Source: EX4484-217-1 sp964496035 (lineage in GTDB: Archaea > Thermoproteota > Thermoprotei_A > EX4484-217-1). Taken from it: a DNA stretch of 42,403 bases. Shown one piece after another: positions 40,439 through 42,403 of the stretch (the first letter of the stretch is position 1; each line of letters starts with the position of its first letter). The stretch is from positions 1 to 42,403 of the forward strand of contig CAZBXI010000008.1 in assembly GCA_964496035.1 (NCBI GenBank). Reading direction: 5' to 3'. A program made the translations under genes and the position numbers. Under the pieces are notes generated by a model that made no database searches, was not told the DNA's origin, and was given only the letters and a program-made list of their open reading frames with translations.

Positions 40439-41860
40439 ATGTCACTCAGGAAAGCAGCTGTTAAAACTTCTACAATAATTATAATAGCCTTAGTCTTAAT
40501 AGTTATAGCAGCTATTGCAGGTTACTATGCTGGAGCTGCTGTAGCTCCAGCTGCTCCAACAACGCCACCGCCTAAACCTCAGCTAATTATTTACCACTGG
40601 TGGACAGCTGGAGGTGAAAAGGAAGCTATTGATGCCGTTTTTGACGTGTTTAAGAAAGCCAATCCTGAAATAGAAATAGTTGAAAACCCTGTTGCCGGCG
40701 GCGCAGGAGCTGTAATGAAAGCTGTTATATGGGGCCTACTTGCTTCAGGAACACCACCTGATACATTCCAAGTACATGCTGGCGGTGAGCTTAAAGAATA
40801 TGTTGATGCAGGATACTTAGACATTGTCGATTCAGTATGGGAGGAACTCGGTTTAGAAGACGTTATACCCGAAACATTACAGGCTATGTGTAAGTTTGAA
40901 GGACACTACTATGCTGTCCCAATAAACGTTCATAGATCTAACGTACTATGGTATAATCCTAAAATATTCGATGAACTAGGTATTATAGATAAGTTTGGAG
41001 ATCCTAGAACATGGGATTTAGACACATTCATTGAAGTAGCCCGCTATATTAAAGAAAACAAACCAGATGTAGCACCTATAGCAATAGCCTCTAGAAACAA
41101 GTGGCCTCTAACACATCTGTTCGAGGTACTTTTAGTTCTACGTGGCGGGCCCGAAGTATATGCTAAATTCTGGACAGGAATGTTCGACTACAAGAACCCA
41201 GCAGACCCCGTATGGGCTGCTGTAAAAGATGTTCTTAAAGCATTAGCTATAATGGCTAAGGAAGGCTTGTTCAACGCTAACCACCCAGAGTTAACATGGG
41301 ATCAGGCAGCAGCACTAGTGTATCAAGGAAAAGCAGCTATGTATGTTCACGGAGACTGGGTTGCAGGATACTTCATGTCTGTCGAAGCAAAATATGGTGA
41401 AGAATGGTCTGCTGCACCATTCCCCAAAGCAGTGTTCATACTGCTATCAGACTCCTTCAACATGCCAAAGAACGCACCACACCCAGATGCTGTAACAGCA
41501 TGGCTTAAAGCAGTAGGCTCCAGTGAAGGACAAGAAAAGTTCAACCTAATTAAAGGCTCTATACCTGCACGTGTAGACGTTGCACCAGCATATCCAGACC
41601 CCTACAGACCTGAAACAGCCGATGACTTTAAGAAATCAACACTAGTACCTAGCGCTGTTCATGGAGGTATAAGCAAAGAAGCTTTTGTAACGGAAATGCA
41701 CAACATAGTTACAAGCCTAGTTACAAGTGCTGCAACAGGAGCAGACATAGACACATTAGTTGACGCATCTACAACGCAAATAATGCAAGCAATAGATAGA
41801 ACAGGGCTACCAGATTTCTGGAAAGGATACACAATAGACTACTTCATCACTAAAAGATAA
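40439..41860 (+). CDS. ABC transporter sugar-binding protein (CUT1, glucose/mannose-binding type)
   Basis: 473 residues. A membrane segment (about 12-35) is followed by an Ala/Pro/Thr-rich linker, then the mature binding domain. YHWWTAGGEKEAIDAVFDVF, GTPPDTFQVHAGGEL, HLFEVLLVLRGGPEVYAKFWTG and MYVHGDWVAGYF resemble glucose/mannose-binding proteins of Thermus, Thermotoga and Sulfolobus; the exact sugar is inferred. It is anchored at the membrane by the N-terminal helix rather than by a clear lipobox. Start ATG with GGTG seven bases before. A CUT1 permease follows 47 bases later. Confidence 0.92.
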   Translation: MSLRKAAVKTSTIIIIALVLIVIAAIAGYYAGAAVAPAAPTTPPPKPQLIIYHWWTAGGEKEAIDAVFDVFKKANPEIEIVENPVAGGAGAVMKAVIWGLLASGTPPDTFQVHAGGELKEYVDAGYLDIVDSVWEELGLEDVIPETLQAMCKFEGHYYAVPINVHRSNVLWYNPKIFDELGIIDKFGDPRTWDLDTFIEVARYIKENKPDVAPIAIASRNKWPLTHLFEVLLVLRGGPEVYAKFWTGMFDYKNPADPVWAAVKDVLKALAIMAKEGLFNANHPELTWDQAAALVYQGKAAMYVHGDWVAGYFMSVEAKYGEEWSAAPFPKAVFILLSDSFNMPKNAPHPDAVTAWLKAVGSSEGQEKFNLIKGSIPARVDVAPAYPDPYRPETADDFKKSTLVPSAVHGGISKEAFVTEMHNIVTSLVTSAATGADIDTLVDASTTQIMQAIDRTGLPDFWKGYTIDYFITKR

Positions 41861-41907
41861 ATTCCTCTTTTTCCCTTTCCTCCACATAGAAGCAGGGTGT
41901 TTAAGTA

Positions 41908-42403
41908 ATGATTGCTTCTAATTTTAAAGAGAAACTAATATTTTTAGCGCCAATACTTCTAATTACAGCAATACTTTACGTAATGATAGCTACCTCAATA
42001 TACGTTTCTATGAGTGATTGGAGAAGTTATAAAATATCTTTAAACTTCGTAGGCTTAAGAAACTATGTTGAATTGTTTTCTAATCCCAGATTTTATGCAG
42101 CATTAAGAAACAATATTATATGGATAGCTTTGTTTATGATACCTACGTCTTTTCTAGGGTTACTAATTGCTTACATAATGGTTTCAACAGGTAAAGAGCT
42201 AATATTTAGAACGATATTCTTACTTCCAACAGCAATATCTATGACTGTAGCTGGAACCTTATGGGTTTGGATGTACGCTAGCGAAGGAGCAATAAACACT
42301 TTACTTAAAATCTTCAATTTAAGCTTCCTAACAAAACCATGGATATCTGATCCTTCAACAGCACTTTACGCACTAATATTCGTAACCATATGGCAGTACT
42401 TAG
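41908..42403 (+). CDS. ABC sugar transporter permease (MalF-like), truncated at window end
   Basis: 165 codons to the edge of the window without a stop. It has an N-terminal membrane helix, WRSYKISLNFVGLRNYVELFSNPRF (typical of CUT1 permeases), NNIIWIALFMIP, then helices up to YALIFVTIWQYL. The EAA loop lies beyond the window. Start ATG 41908 has GGTG at 41896-41899, eight bases before. With the binding protein upstream it forms a sugar uptake operon whose second permease and ATPase presumably follow outside. Confidence 0.92.
   Translation, partial: MIASNFKEKLIFLAPILLITAILYVMIATSIYVSMSDWRSYKISLNFVGLRNYVELFSNPRFYAALRNNIIWIALFMIPTSFLGLLIAYIMVSTGKELIFRTIFLLPTAISMTVAGTLWVWMYASEGAINTLLKIFNLSFLTKPWISDPSTALYALIFVTIWQYL

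Noticed and set aside
1..42403. tRNA genes, CRISPR arrays or insertion sequences
   Set aside because: No T-arm-like GTTCRANNC contexts in gaps, no regularly spaced repeats, and no transposase motifs or flanking inverted repeats were seen; a tRNA scan would be needed to be certain.

Overview
The window reads as a stretch of AT-rich archaeal chromosome, most probably from a thermophilic member of the Thermoproteota/TACK group, though the phylum is an inference. Archaeal markers include an ATP-dependent DNA ligase, a GPN-loop GTPase, an aRqcH/NEMF-type protein, AMMECR1 and Mut7-C proteins, a likely F420-dependent luciferase-like oxidoreductase, and an archaeosortase. TATA-type promoters, GGTG-type ribosome-binding sites 5-8 bases before starts (often GTG or TTG), and three C/D box guide RNA candidates point the same way. 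No tRNA, rRNA, insertion sequence or CRISPR array was recognised.

Layout. 1-6.4 kb (+): end of an unknown gene, aRqcH, three CBS-domain proteins carrying ten CBS units, then a tight Mut7-C / AMMECR1 / unknown operon. 6.5-16.7 kb: housekeeping genes on both strands (GPN GTPase, DNA ligase, membrane-anchored transglutaminase-like protein, amidohydrolase, Dpm1-like glycosyltransferase, zinc ribbon protein, metallophosphoesterase, DUF1614 membrane protein, CitG-like protein). Three C/D box sRNA candidates sit in the gaps, each with a TATA-like box about 25 bp upstream. 16.8-24.3 kb: a ModE-like regulator, luciferase-like oxidoreductase, VapBC, a minus-strand membrane/adhesin/winged-helix cluster with two apparent frameshifts, a divergent split DUF1616 pair, and an FdhD-like protein.

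24.4-33.1 kb is the most interesting region. It is one tightly packed plus-strand operon of eight genes: MoxR AAA+ ATPase, three small membrane proteins, a large surface protein with a cytoplasmic DUF4129-like tail, a DUF4350 protein, a DUF58 protein, and an archaeosortase whose C-terminus resembles the EpsI partner of bacterial exosortases. This looks like a MoxR/DUF58 envelope-assembly module joined to a protein-sorting transpeptidase. The window shows no obvious substrate.

33.1-36.4 kb holds upp, two AbrB-type antitoxin / PIN toxin pairs, a GNAT remnant and RpiB. 36.5-40.1 kb holds a membrane protein, an NDP-sugar epimerase, an AglJ-like glycosyltransferase and a sugar-nucleotide pyrophosphorylase, probably making lipid-linked sugars for surface glycosylation. 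40.4 kb to the end starts a CUT1-type sugar ABC transporter (binding protein plus a truncated permease).

Three genes (13.6, 19.9 and 21.6 kb) look broken by a single base at or next to short homopolymers. Assembly indels, real mutations and recoding are all possible. The 21.6 kb case has a perfect X_XXY_YYZ slippery heptamer inside the only window where the frames can be joined.
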